A stretch of DNA of 64,000 bases from Mycolicibacterium sp. lyk4-40-TYG-92 (lineage in GTDB: Bacteria > Actinomycetota > Actinomycetes > Mycobacteriales > Mycobacteriaceae). How positions within the stretch are numbered: position 1 is the first letter of the stretch; the number at the start of each line of letters is the position of its first letter. Positions 9,328 to 17,850 of the stretch are shown piece by piece. Below the pieces are notes generated by a model, which saw nothing but the letters and a program-made list of their open reading frames with translations, did no database searches and was not told where the DNA came from. Location: positions 1 through 64,000 of the forward strand of contig NZ_JARVRX010000003.1 of the NCBI RefSeq assembly GCF_030209435.1, read 5' to 3'. A program made the position numbers and the translations under genes.

Positions 9328-9341
9328 CTACCCGCGGGTAG
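9328..9341. promoter_or_regulatory. Perfect 14-bp palindrome just upstream of pxpB
   Basis: CTACCCGCGGGTAG is self-complementary and ends 9 bases before the pxpB ATG. Its position suggests an operator covering the start of the transcript. No regulator gene is adjacent. Confidence 0.45.
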
Positions 9342-9350
9342 GTTGGAGTG

Positions 9351-10013
9351 ATGACCGTCACAGTGGACAAAGTTGGCACGACGATGCTCGGCACCGTCCG
9401 TAACTACGGCGACCAGGCCCTGCTGCTGGAATTGAACAGCACTGCCGAGGTCCTGGCCTGGACCGACACGCTGAGAGCCGCGAATCTGCCCGGCATCCTC
9501 GACATCGTCCCGGCATCGCGGACCATCCTGGTCAAGCTCGCCGCACCGCGATATCGCATCCCGACCGAGCAACGGCTGTCCAAGCTCCGCCTCGCGGAGG
9601 TCGACAACGCCGAGGTCGGCGCCCCACAGCAGCCCGACGTGACCATCGACGTCGTGTACGACGGCATGGACCTCGACGAAGTCGCCAAGCTGACCGGACT
9701 GACCCCGGACGAGGTGATCGCCGCCCACACCGGGTCGCTGTGGCGCGTTGCGTTCGGCGGCTTCACGCCCGGCTTCGCCTATCTGGTCGGTGGCGACGAG
9801 CGACTGCAGGTCCCGCGCCGTAGTGAGCCGCGCACGCGCGTGCCGGCGGGCTCGGTGGCCCTCGCCGGTGAGTTCGGCGGTGTCTACCCACGCGAGACGC
9901 CCGGCGGCTGGCAGTTGATCGGCCGTACCGACGCCACGTTGTGGGACCTCGAGCGGGAGCAGCCGGCGTTGCTGGTTCCGGGTATGCACGTGCAATTCCG
10001 GGCAATCGGTTAG
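9351..10013 (+). CDS. pxpB: 5-oxoprolinase subunit PxpB (KipI/allophanate hydrolase subunit 1 family)
   Basis: A 220-residue protein starting at ATG 9351; an adjacent GTG at 9348 and an ATG at 9384 are alternatives. PxpA, PxpB and PxpC together cleave 5-oxoproline (pyroglutamate) to glutamate with ATP. Family signatures seen are [10 protein letters not shown] near the start, [16 protein letters not shown], and the cyclophilin-like region with [21 protein letters not shown] and [31 protein letters not shown]. It is followed 10 bases later by pxpC. The third subunit gene, pxpA (LamB/YcsF), is not present in the window. Corresponds by order to M. tuberculosis Rv0264c. Confidence 0.9.
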   Translation: MTVTVDKVGTTMLGTVRNYGDQALLLELNSTAEVLAWTDTLRAANLPGILDIVPASRTILVKLAAPRYRIPTEQRLSKLRLAEVDNAEVGAPQQPDVTIDVVYDGMDLDEVAKLTGLTPDEVIAAHTGSLWRVAFGGFTPGFAYLVGGDERLQVPRRSEPRTRVPAGSVALAGEFGGVYPRETPGGWQLIGRTDATLWDLEREQPALLVPGMHVQFRAIG

Positions 10014-10023
10014 GAGCGCGACC

Positions 10024-10917
10024 ATGACCGCAACACTCGAAATCCTGAAGACCGGCCCGCTCGCGCTCGTCGAGGATCTGGGCCGGCCCGGCCTGGCCCA
10101 CATGGGCGTGAGTCGCTCGGGCGCTGCCGACCGCCGCTCGCATGCGCTGGCCAACCGGCTGGTGGCCAACCCCAACGATCGCGCCACCATCGAGGTGACG
10201 TTCGGTGGCTTTTCCGCGCGGGTCCACGGTGGCGGGAGAGAAGGCGTGGCGGTGGCTGTCACCGGCGCCGACGCCGATCCCTCGGCCAACGGAAAACTGT
10301 TCGGGAACAACAGCATCCACTACGCCCACGACGGCGACGTGATCTCGCTGGGGGCACCGCACACCGGCTTGCGCAGTTATGTCGCGGTGCGCGGCGGCGT
10401 CGTCGTGGATCCGGTGCTCGGCTCCCGTAGCTACGACGTCATGTCAGCCATCGGCCCGCGGCCGCTGCAGCCCGGTGACGTGCTCGCCATCGGCGAGCAC
10501 ACCGCCGAGTTCCCCGAGCTGGATCAGGCGCCCGTGGCGGCCATCGCCGACGACCTGCTCGAGCTGCTGGTGGTGCCCGGTCCACGCGACGACTGGTTCG
10601 TCGACGCCGATGCCCTGGTGCACACCGAGTGGGTTGTCACCGATCGCAGCGACCGCGTCGGGATGCGGCTCAACGGCCGGCCGCTGAAGCACCGCTGGCC
10701 CGACCGTCAGCTGCCCAGCGAGGGGACGACACGGGGTGCAATTCAGGTGCCGCCCAACGGTTTACCGGTGATTCTCGGCCCCGACCACCCGGTCACCGGC
10801 GGCTACCCGGTGATCGGTGTCGTCGCCGACGACGACATCGACAAGGTGGGTCAGATCCGGCCCGGACAGCACGTGCGGATGCACTGGTCCAAGCCGCGTC
10901 AGCCGTTTGGCGCCTGA
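10024..10917 (+). CDS. pxpC: 5-oxoprolinase subunit PxpC (KipA/biotin-dependent carboxylase-like family)
   Basis: A 297-residue protein preceded by GGAG at suitable spacing. The family hallmarks are [20 protein letters not shown] at the N-terminus, [37 protein letters not shown] in the middle, and [21 protein letters not shown] near the C-terminus. It pairs with PxpB in the 5-oxoprolinase complex. The two genes form a tight unit and the aminoglycoside acetyltransferase gene follows after 49 bases. Confidence 0.92.
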   Translation: MTATLEILKTGPLALVEDLGRPGLAHMGVSRSGAADRRSHALANRLVANPNDRATIEVTFGGFSARVHGGGREGVAVAVTGADADPSANGKLFGNNSIHYAHDGDVISLGAPHTGLRSYVAVRGGVVVDPVLGSRSYDVMSAIGPRPLQPGDVLAIGEHTAEFPELDQAPVAAIADDLLELLVVPGPRDDWFVDADALVHTEWVVTDRSDRVGMRLNGRPLKHRWPDRQLPSEGTTRGAIQVPPNGLPVILGPDHPVTGGYPVIGVVADDDIDKVGQIRPGQHVRMHWSKPRQPFGA

Positions 10918-10957
10918 ACCCGCGTAGGCACCAGCGCAGGCTGCGCAATCCTGGTAG

Positions 10958-11533
<576 letters not shown>

Positions 11534-11579
11534 GCCCTTGTGAGGTTTTTGCGCGCAAATCCCCAGTTCAGCGCCACAT

Positions 11580-11595
11580 GTGACGTAAACGTCAC
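11580..11595. promoter_or_regulatory. 16-bp palindrome upstream of nnaR (candidate NnaR operator)
   Basis: GTGACGT-AA-ACGTCAC is a perfect inverted repeat 76 bases before the nnaR start. A related 16-mer lies upstream of nirB at 17351-17366 and shares 11 of 16 positions with it. This pairing suggests a binding site for NnaR itself. Confidence 0.55.
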
Positions 11596-11610
11596 CCTTT
11601 CTGCGTTGGC

Positions 11611-11648
11611 GACACCCTTGAGCAATGACTGGGTAACGAGCCGGAAAC
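11611..11648 (+). promoter_or_regulatory. Tandem GlnR-type box upstream of nnaR
   Basis: Four half-sites follow the GlnR consensus GTnAC-n6-GnAAC-n6-GTnAC-n6-GnAAC with exact 6-base spacing. They are GACAC (11611), GCAAT (11622), GTAAC (11633) and GAAAC (11644). The second pair is a perfect match and the first pair is 4/5 in each half. GlnR activates nitrogen assimilation genes in actinobacteria, so nitrogen-limited activation of nnaR is expected. Confidence 0.7.
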
Positions 11649-11670
11649 ACGGTGTCCGTTCACTGGGCGC

Positions 11671-12819
11671 ATGAGTGATCCCGAACGGGCCCCGCTCACC
11701 GGATTTCGGGTGGCGGTGACCTCCGCACGACGTGCCGATGAGCTGTGCACCCTGCTGCGCCGCCGCGGCGCGACGGTGATCGCCGCCCCCGCCATCTCGA
11801 TGGTGCCGCTTCCCGACGACGACGAGCTCCGCACCAACACCCGGGCGCTGCTCGAAGTGCCGCCCGACGTCCTGATCGCCACGACCGGCATCGGATTCCG
11901 CGGCTGGATGTCCGCCGCCGACGACTGGGGCGTGTCGGGCGAACTGACCGAGGCACTCAGTCGCGCCCGGATCGTCTCCCGCGGACCGAAGGCCACCGGC
12001 GCGCTGCGGGCGGCCGGCCTCCCCGAGGAGTGGTCACCCGATTCCGAGTCGTCCCGCGAGGTGCTGGGCTATCTGTTGCAGGGTGGCATATCCGGCATGC
12101 GGATCGCCGTGCAGCTGCATGGCGCCACCGATGAGTGGGACCCGTTTCCCGAGTTTCTCGACGAGCTGCGCCGCGCCGGCGCCGACGTCGTCCCGATCAG
12201 GGTGTACCGGTGGCAGCCGGCACCGTCCGGCGGCGCCTTCGACTCGCTGGTCAACGATATCGCCGAGCGCCGGCTCGACGCCGTCAGCTTCACCTCGGCG
12301 CCCGCGGTGGCGGCGACCCTGCTGCGCGCGACCGAACTCGGCATCAATGATCAAGTGCTGGAAGCGTTTCGGAGTCAGGTGCACGCCATGTGCGTCGGTC
12401 CCGTGACAGCGCGGCCGCTGGCCCGGCTGGGTGTGCCGACCTCCGCTCCCGAGCGCATGCGCCTGGGTGCGCTGGCTCGCCACATCGCCGACGAGCTGCC
12501 CGTGCTGCAGGCCCGAAAGCTGCGGGCCGCCGGCCACGATCTCGAGATCCGCGGTACCTGCGTCGTCGTCGACGGTGTGGTCAAGGATCTTTCACCGGCC
12601 GGGATGTCGATCGTGCGGGCACTGGCGCTGCGGCCCGGTGCGGTGGTGTCACGGCAGGAACTTCTGGCCGCATTGCCGGGCAGCGGTTCGGACACCCATG
12701 CCGTCGAGACCGCGGTCCTGCGTCTGCGAACGACCTTGGGAGACAAGGAGATCGTCGCGACCGTGGTGAAGCGCGGCTACCGGCTGGCGGTCGACGACTA
12801 CACGGCAGGTGCGCGGTGA
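11671..12819 (+). CDS. nnaR: NnaR: uroporphyrinogen-III synthase-like domain fused to an OmpR-type winged helix
   Basis: A 382-residue transcription factor. Residues about 5-260 form a HemD-like (uroporphyrinogen-III synthase) domain, recognisable in GFRVAVTSARRADELCTLLRRRGA, SFTSAPAVAATLLRATELG and AMCVGPVTARPLARLGVP. Residues about 290-375 form an OmpR/PhoB-type DNA-binding domain, ending in the typical ETAVLRLRTTLGDKEIVATVVKRGYRL. There is no receiver domain. This architecture matches NnaR (M. smegmatis MSMEG_0432; Rv0260c), described as required for growth on nitrate and nitrite. The upstream region has a tandem GlnR box and a palindrome. The stop overlaps the start of the CbiX-like gene (GTGA), so the two are coupled. 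Confidence 0.93.
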   Translation: MSDPERAPLTGFRVAVTSARRADELCTLLRRRGATVIAAPAISMVPLPDDDELRTNTRALLEVPPDVLIATTGIGFRGWMSAADDWGVSGELTEALSRARIVSRGPKATGALRAAGLPEEWSPDSESSREVLGYLLQGGISGMRIAVQLHGATDEWDPFPEFLDELRRAGADVVPIRVYRWQPAPSGGAFDSLVNDIAERRLDAVSFTSAPAVAATLLRATELGINDQVLEAFRSQVHAMCVGPVTARPLARLGVPTSAPERMRLGALARHIADELPVLQARKLRAAGHDLEIRGTCVVVDGVVKDLSPAGMSIVRALALRPGAVVSRQELLAALPGSGSDTHAVETAVLRLRTTLGDKEIVATVVKRGYRLAVDDYTAGAR

Positions 12820-13499
12820 ACCCCGTCCTGGTCGCGCACGGCACCCGCAAGGGGTCGGGTGTCGCGATGATCGGTGATCTTGCCGAGCAGGTCAGCGGAC
12901 TGCTGGACCGCCAGGTGCACACCGCGTTCGTCGACGTCCTCGGACCCACACCGGCCGAGGTGCTGTCGACGCTGCCGCCCGGCCCGGCTGTCGTCGTACC
13001 GGCCTTCTTGTCGTCGGGGTACCACGTCCACAACGACATCCCCGCCGGCATCGCCGAGAGCCGCCGCCGGGACGTCACGGTGACGCCGGCGCTCGGACCG
13101 TCAACCGCAATGGTCCGGGTACTGGCGGACCGGCTGATCGAATCAGGCTGGCGTCCATCGGATTCCGTGGTGCTGGCTGCTGCGGGGACCTCGGACCCGC
13201 GCGCCGCCGGCGACCTGCGCCGGACGTGCGCCATGCTCTCGGCGACGCTCGGCAGCCGCGTCGAGCTGGCGTTCGCGATCAGCGGCACGCACTGGGTCGG
13301 TGACGTCGTCGCCCGGCTGCGCAAGCGCGGCGCCGGGCGGATTGCCGTGGCGTCGTATCTGTTGGCCGACGGACTCTTTCAGGACCGGCTGTACACGTGC
13401 GGGGCCGACGTGGTGACCGACCCGCTGGGCCGGCATCCGGGCGTCGCCAAACTGGTGGCACACCGGTTCCGGACGGCCCGGTTGTCGCTGGCCGCCTAG
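12816..13499 (+). CDS. Sirohydrochlorin ferrochelatase-like protein (CbiX family)
   Basis: A 227-residue protein whose GTG start at 12816 overlaps the nnaR stop by four bases. Two CbiX half-domains are visible. The first begins VLVAHGTRKGSG with the conserved AHG histidine and includes VVVPAFLSSGYHVHNDIP. The second includes VLAAAGTSDPRA and IAVASYLLADGLFQDRL, in which the histidine of the second half is replaced. The family inserts Fe2+ or Co2+ into sirohydrochlorin; beside nirBD the likely job is siroheme supply for NirB. Corresponds by order to Rv0259c. Confidence 0.85.
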   Translation: MNPVLVAHGTRKGSGVAMIGDLAEQVSGLLDRQVHTAFVDVLGPTPAEVLSTLPPGPAVVVPAFLSSGYHVHNDIPAGIAESRRRDVTVTPALGPSTAMVRVLADRLIESGWRPSDSVVLAAAGTSDPRAAGDLRRTCAMLSATLGSRVELAFAISGTHWVGDVVARLRKRGAGRIAVASYLLADGLFQDRLYTCGADVVTDPLGRHPGVAKLVAHRFRTARLSLAA

Positions 13500-13564
13500 G
13501 TTTTCGGCCGAAACTCAAGGGGTACCGCCCAGTTGTGGGGGATATCGCGGCCCATACTGGAGAC

Positions 13565-14377
13565 ATGGCCAAGCGGACGGGCAATGACGTAGCGCTGGAC
13601 ACCTACCGGTTTCTCCGTGGCGGCATGGTGGTCATGGCCGTTCTGCTGGGCGCGGCGCTGGCCGTCGAGCGCGCGCACGCCACGTGCTGGCAGACCTCGA
13701 TCAGCGCCTACTACTTCACCACCGCGCATGCCGTGTTCATCGGCGCACTGTTCGCCATCGGCGCCATGCTCATCGTTTACCAGGGTGCCAGCGACACGGA
13801 GAACACCCTGCTCAACCTGGCCGGCGTGCTGGCCTTCGTGATCGCCGTCGTCCCCACCACGCGGCCCGTACTGCAGTGCGGCACAGCTGATCCCGTGGCG
13901 GTGCAGACCGGATCGGCCGTGCTGTTCAACGCCTGGACGGTCGCGGTGGTGCTCGCCGGTTCACGCGTCGCGTCGTGGTTGTTGTTCCGGCCCTACCGGG
14001 CAAGCACCATGCTGGGTGCCGCCGCGCGGTGGCTGCAGCGCGCGGTGCTCGGGACCGGCGTCGTGGTGCTGATCGTGGCACCGGAGTGGTTCCGGATCAA
14101 TGCCCACGGCATTGCCGCGGCCGTCATGTTCGGGGCCATCGTGCTGACGGTGTTCAGCTCGGCCTTCGGCACCGCGCCGGCGTGCGGAAGTCGTTACCGT
14201 GGCGCGTACCAGGCGATCTCACTGCTGATGGCCGGCACCTTGGTGACCGCCGTGGTGCTGCACCTGACCCTCGACGGCTTCAACCACGCAGTGCTGATCG
14301 CGGAGATCGCCCTGATCATCGAGTTCACGGCGTACTGGGTATTGCAGACCATCGAGGACAACTCCTGCACGCGCTGA
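13565..14377 (+). CDS. Multi-pass membrane protein of unknown function
   Basis: A 270-residue protein from ATG 13565; the frame is open further upstream, so the start is uncertain. About seven hydrophobic helices are seen, for example MVVMAVLLGAALAVERAHA, VFIGALFAIGAMLIVY and LLNLAGVLAFVIAVVP. There are paired cysteines in the extracytoplasmic loops (CWQTSISAYYF and LQCGTAD). The motif SISAYYFTTAH followed by a glycine-rich helix recurs in an actinobacterial family without assigned function, to my reading. It lies 65 bases after the CbiX-like gene and converges with nirD, so it may be cotranscribed with nnaR. A transport role linked to nitrite would be a guess. Confidence 0.75.
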   Translation: MAKRTGNDVALDTYRFLRGGMVVMAVLLGAALAVERAHATCWQTSISAYYFTTAHAVFIGALFAIGAMLIVYQGASDTENTLLNLAGVLAFVIAVVPTTRPVLQCGTADPVAVQTGSAVLFNAWTVAVVLAGSRVASWLLFRPYRASTMLGAAARWLQRAVLGTGVVVLIVAPEWFRINAHGIAAAVMFGAIVLTVFSSAFGTAPACGSRYRGAYQAISLLMAGTLVTAVVLHLTLDGFNHAVLIAEIALIIEFTAYWVLQTIEDNSCTR

Positions 14378-14386
14378 CTGCCCCGG

Positions 14387-14776
14387 CTAAGCCGCTGCGT
14401 CGACTCCGAGCGGTCCGATCTCGACCAGCCCGGCCCACACCCGGATCGGGTAGACGGGCAGGCGCACCGAGGGATCATCAAGGCAGACACCGTCATCCAG
14501 GGCGAAGGCCTGTTTCTTGATGGGGCTCTGCACGCAGACCCGGCCGGCACGGTCGCCGACGAGGCCACGGGACATGACTGCCGCGCCGGAGAACGGGTCG
14601 ATGTTGCCGACGGCGTACAGCGATCCGTCGTGCAGGCGGAACAGTGCCGCCTGCGTGCCGTCGGGCAGCAGCACGCCGGCCCCGCGTCCGGGCACCAGCC
14701 GGTGGTACGGGCAGACCGCGGTCCATTCCGAACGGTCCTGGTACTGCGCAACTTCGGACAGGTCATTGAGCGTCAT
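14387..14776 (-). CDS. nirD: Assimilatory nitrite reductase small subunit NirD
   Basis: A 129-residue NirD protein. It has a Rieske-like fold but, as usual for NirD, lacks the Cys/His ligands of a true Rieske centre. Signature segments are WTAVCPYHRLVPGRGAGVLL, FRLHDGSLYAVGNIDPFSGA and GDRAGRVCVQSPIKKQAFALDDG. It partners NirB in NADH-dependent reduction of nitrite to ammonium. It starts 12 bases after the nirB stop and is in the same operon. Confidence 0.95.
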   Translation of the reverse strand: MTLNDLSEVAQYQDRSEWTAVCPYHRLVPGRGAGVLLPDGTQAALFRLHDGSLYAVGNIDPFSGAAVMSRGLVGDRAGRVCVQSPIKKQAFALDDGVCLDDPSVRLPVYPIRVWAGLVEIGPLGVDAAA

Positions 14777-14788
14777 CGTGTCTCCTGA

Positions 14789-17305
14789 TCAGCTCTTGGC
14801 GGGCGGGACGGTGGGCATGCCGATCGGCACCTTGCGGCCGTTGCGCTCGGTGAACGCGATGGTCGGGTCGGCGACATCGGGCGCGTTGACGAACGAGACG
14901 AACTGCGTCAACTTCGCGCGGTCTTCCAGCACGCCCTTCCACTCGCAGGAGTAGCCGTCGACGTGCCGTTCCATGGCGGCTTCGAATTCGCTTGCCAGAC
15001 CGAGAGAGTCGTTGCACACGACGTCGCGGACGTGGTCGAGGCCCATCTGGTCGACCCACGGGGCCGTGCGCTGCAGCCGGTCCGCGGTGCGGATGTAGAA
15101 CATCAGGAACCGGTCGATGTAGCGGACCAGGGTCTCGTCGTCGAGATCGCCGGCGAGCAGCTGCGCGTGCGCGGGCGTCATACCGCCGTTGCCGCCGACG
15201 TACAGGTTCCAGCCGTTCTCCGTGGCGATGACGCCGACGTCCTTGCCGCGGGCCTCGGCGCATTCCCGGGCGCAGCCGGAGACGCCCATCTTGATCTTGT
15301 GCGGCGACCGCAGTCCGCGGTAGCGCAGCTCCAGATCGATGGCCATCTGCACCGAATCCTGTTGTCCGTAGCGGCACCAGTCGCTGCCGACGCAGCTCTT
15401 GACGGTGCGCAGCGACTTGCCGTACGCCTGCCCGGACTCCATGCCGCCGTCGACCAGACGCCGCCAGATTTCCGGCAGCTGGTCCACCCGCGCACCGAAC
15501 ATGTCGATCCGCTGGCCACCCGTGATCTTGGTGTAAAGCCCGAAGTCCCTGGCGATCTCGCCGATCAGGATCAACTGCTCCGGGGTGATGTCACCGCCCG
15601 GAACGCGCGGCACCACCGAGTAGCTGCCGTTCTTCTGGATGTTGGCCAGGAAGTGGTCGTTGGAGTCCTGCAGCGCGGCCTGCTCGCCGTCGAGGATGTG
15701 ACCGCTGCTGGTCGACGCCAGGATCGAGGCGATGGCGGGTTTGCAGATGTCGCAACCCTTTCCGGATCCGAACTGGGCGATCAGACCGGAGAACGTGCGG
15801 ATCGAGGTGGCCGAGATGATCTCGAACATCTCGGCGCGCGACTGCGGGAAGTGCTCGCACAGGGCCTTGGACTGCTCGACGCCCTGGGCTTCCAGCAGCT
15901 GCTTGAGCAGCGGAACGCAGGAGCCGCAGGAAGTCCCGGCCTTGGTGCAGGCCTTCAGGCCGGCGACGTCGGAGCAGCCGCCCTCGATCGCGCCGCACAG
16001 GTCGCCCTTGGTGACGTTGTTGCAGGAGCAGATCTGCGCGGCGTCCGGCAGGGCGCCCACACCGAGAGCGCCTGCGCCGTCACCGGATCCGGCCGGGGCG
16101 ATGAGTGCCAGCGGGTCACCCGGCAGCGCCTCGCCGACCATCGGGCGCAGTACGCCGTATGCCGACGCGTCGCCGACCAGGATGCCACCCAAGAGGGTCT
16201 TGGCATCGTCGGACAGCACCAGCTTGGCGTAGGTCTGCTTCACCGGGTCGTTGACCACGACCTGCAGGCAGTCGGGCGTAACACCCTGGGCGTCACCGAA
16301 ACTCGCGACGTCGACGCCGAGCAGCTTCAGCTTGGTCGACATGTCGGCCTCGGGGAACTCCGCGGCACCACCGAGCAGCCGGTCGGCCACCACCTCGGCG
16401 GTGGTGTAGCCGGGCCCGACCAGGCCGTAGCAGCGGCCCTCGACCGCGGCGACCTCACCGATGGCGTAGATGTCGGGGTCGCTTGTCACACACGACAAGT
16501 CGGTCAGGACGCCACCACGCTCGGCCATGTCCAGACCCGCCTCGCGAGCCAGCTCGTCCCGGGGACGCACACCGGCGGCGAAGATGACCAGGCCGGCGTC
16601 GATCAGGGTGCCGTCGCTGAGCAGCACGCGCACGCCCTCGTCCAGCGGCTCGATGGCGTCGGTGCCGACGTCCAGGTGCACCGAGATGCCGAGTTTGCCG
16701 ATCATGCGGGCCAGCAGCGCACCGCCGGCGTCGTCGAGCTGCTGATTCATCGGACGGGGCGCCCGCTCGACGATGTGGGCCTGCATGCCGTACTGGCGCA
16801 ACGCATTCGCCGCTTCCAGACCGAGCAGACCACCACCGATGACGACACCGGTGTTGTTGCCGTGTTCGGCCGAGCGCTGCATGGCGGCGCGGATGCCGTC
16901 GAGGTCGTCCAGGGTGCGGTAGACGAAGCAGCCGTCGAGCTGATGCCCGGGCACCGGCGGCACGAAAGCGTAAGAGCCGGTGGCCAACACCAGCTTGTCG
17001 TACGCGATGCCGCGACCCGACTCGGTCACCACGGTCTTCGCGGCGCGGTCGATACCGCCGACCTTGTCGGCCAGCACGAGGTCGACCAGCCCGTCGCCGT
17101 CATATCCGTTGCCCGGCAACGCCAGCTTCGACCGGTCCCAGTGCTCGGTGTACCCCGTCAGCCCCACCCGGTCATACGCGGCGTCTGCTTCTTCGGACAG
17201 CACTGTGATGCGCCATTGGCCCGCGGCATCCCGCGAGCGCAGCGCCTCGACGAGGCGGTGGCCGACCATTCCGTGGCCTACGACCACAAGGTTCTTCGCG
17301 TCCAT
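14789..17305 (-). CDS. nirB: Assimilatory nitrite reductase large subunit NirB
   Basis: An 838-residue cytoplasmic enzyme that reduces nitrite to ammonium with six electrons from NADH. An N-terminal FAD/NAD(P) oxidoreductase domain starts VVGHGMVGHRLVEAL and contains the second nucleotide site GVVIGGGLLGLEAANAL. A BFD-type [2Fe-2S] domain follows, with CSCNNVTKGDLC and CTKAGTSCGSC. The C-terminal sulfite/nitrite reductase domain has siroheme-[4Fe-4S] ligands in CVGSDWC and SGCARECAEA (about residues 638-682). The length is normal for NirB. The promoter lies in 17306-17433, where a candidate NnaR site is present at 17351-17366. Confidence 0.97.
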   Translation of the reverse strand: MDAKNLVVVGHGMVGHRLVEALRSRDAAGQWRITVLSEEADAAYDRVGLTGYTEHWDRSKLALPGNGYDGDGLVDLVLADKVGGIDRAAKTVVTESGRGIAYDKLVLATGSYAFVPPVPGHQLDGCFVYRTLDDLDGIRAAMQRSAEHGNNTGVVIGGGLLGLEAANALRQYGMQAHIVERAPRPMNQQLDDAGGALLARMIGKLGISVHLDVGTDAIEPLDEGVRVLLSDGTLIDAGLVIFAAGVRPRDELAREAGLDMAERGGVLTDLSCVTSDPDIYAIGEVAAVEGRCYGLVGPGYTTAEVVADRLLGGAAEFPEADMSTKLKLLGVDVASFGDAQGVTPDCLQVVVNDPVKQTYAKLVLSDDAKTLLGGILVGDASAYGVLRPMVGEALPGDPLALIAPAGSGDGAGALGVGALPDAAQICSCNNVTKGDLCGAIEGGCSDVAGLKACTKAGTSCGSCVPLLKQLLEAQGVEQSKALCEHFPQSRAEMFEIISATSIRTFSGLIAQFGSGKGCDICKPAIASILASTSSGHILDGEQAALQDSNDHFLANIQKNGSYSVVPRVPGGDITPEQLILIGEIARDFGLYTKITGGQRIDMFGARVDQLPEIWRRLVDGGMESGQAYGKSLRTVKSCVGSDWCRYGQQDSVQMAIDLELRYRGLRSPHKIKMGVSGCARECAEARGKDVGVIATENGWNLYVGGNGGMTPAHAQLLAGDLDDETLVRYIDRFLMFYIRTADRLQRTAPWVDQMGLDHVRDVVCNDSLGLASEFEAAMERHVDGYSCEWKGVLEDRAKLTQFVSFVNAPDVADPTIAFTERNGRKVPIGMPTVPPAKS

Positions 17306-17350
17306 GCCCCAAAAGGTAGGGAGGCGATATTGCGGATTGTGTTGCCGCGT

Positions 17351-17366
17351 GTGAATCGACCGTCAC
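17351..17366 (-). promoter_or_regulatory. Candidate NnaR operator upstream of nirB
   Basis: On the minus strand this reads GTGACG-N6-TCAC and shares 11 of 16 positions, including both ends, with the palindrome upstream of nnaR (11580-11595). It ends 46 bases before the nirB start, a plausible activator position. A clear GlnR box was not found here. Confidence 0.5.
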
Positions 17367-17433
17367 GCTCTTCTCACAGGCCTCGGCAATCGCCGGTGAA
17401 GTGCGTGCGCCCGGTCACAGGGCCTGCGGAGAG

Positions 17434-17850
17434 TTATCCGACGCCGGCAGGCGGGGCGGGGGTTGCCGTCGTGTACGGGTTGTAGATCGTCGTCGTGGTG
17501 GTGGTCGTCCCGTAACCGGAGGTGCTCGACGGCGTGTAAGTGCTGGTGGTCGTCGACGTCTCGTCCGTCGTCGACGTTTCCGACGTGCTTTCCGTCGTCG
17601 TCGTCGTTGTCGTCGTCGTGGTGGTTGTCGTCGTGGTGGTCCGCGTCGTCGTCCGTTTGGTGGTGGTCGGATACGTCGTCAATACCGTGGAATCACCGAC
17701 CGGACCGGACGGCTGCTCGGACTCCTCGGAGGTCTGAATCACCTGGTAGATCAGGACGATCAGCAGCACCGCGGCAGCAGCGCCGGCGGCCCACCACAAC
17801 CCGTAATTTTCGTCGGCGTCCCGCTCGTGCTCGGAGTCGCTCACTGCCAC
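17434..17850 (-). CDS. Membrane-anchored poly-threonine protein
   Basis: A 138-residue protein with a short acidic N-terminus, one transmembrane helix (LWWAAGAAAAVLLIVLIYQV, about residues 18-37) and an extracytoplasmic tail almost entirely of Thr/Ser. The tail includes an uninterrupted run of 16 threonines and a second run of 7. Such tails in mycobacteria are candidate substrates for protein O-mannosylation. The DNA of the tail is a GTC/GTG-type simple repeat and could vary in length between strains. Its start overlaps the stop of the upstream PEP-mutase-family gene by 10 bases, so the two are coupled. Function unknown. Confidence 0.75.
   Translation of the reverse strand: MAVSDSEHERDADENYGLWWAAGAAAAVLLIVLIYQVIQTSEESEQPSGPVGDSTVLTTYPTTTKRTTTRTTTTTTTTTTTTTTTTESTSETSTTDETSTTTSTYTPSSTSGYGTTTTTTTIYNPYTTATPAPPAGVG

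Noticed and set aside
17306..17433. GlnR box upstream of nirB
   Set aside because: GTTGC and GTCAC half-sites are present but the spacing is one base off and the intermediate halves do not match.
14963..17485. 840-codon plus-strand frame opposite nirB
   Set aside because: Antisense to an unmistakable NirB with all cofactor motifs; its composition (His, Arg, Asp, Gln-rich) is that of a shadow.
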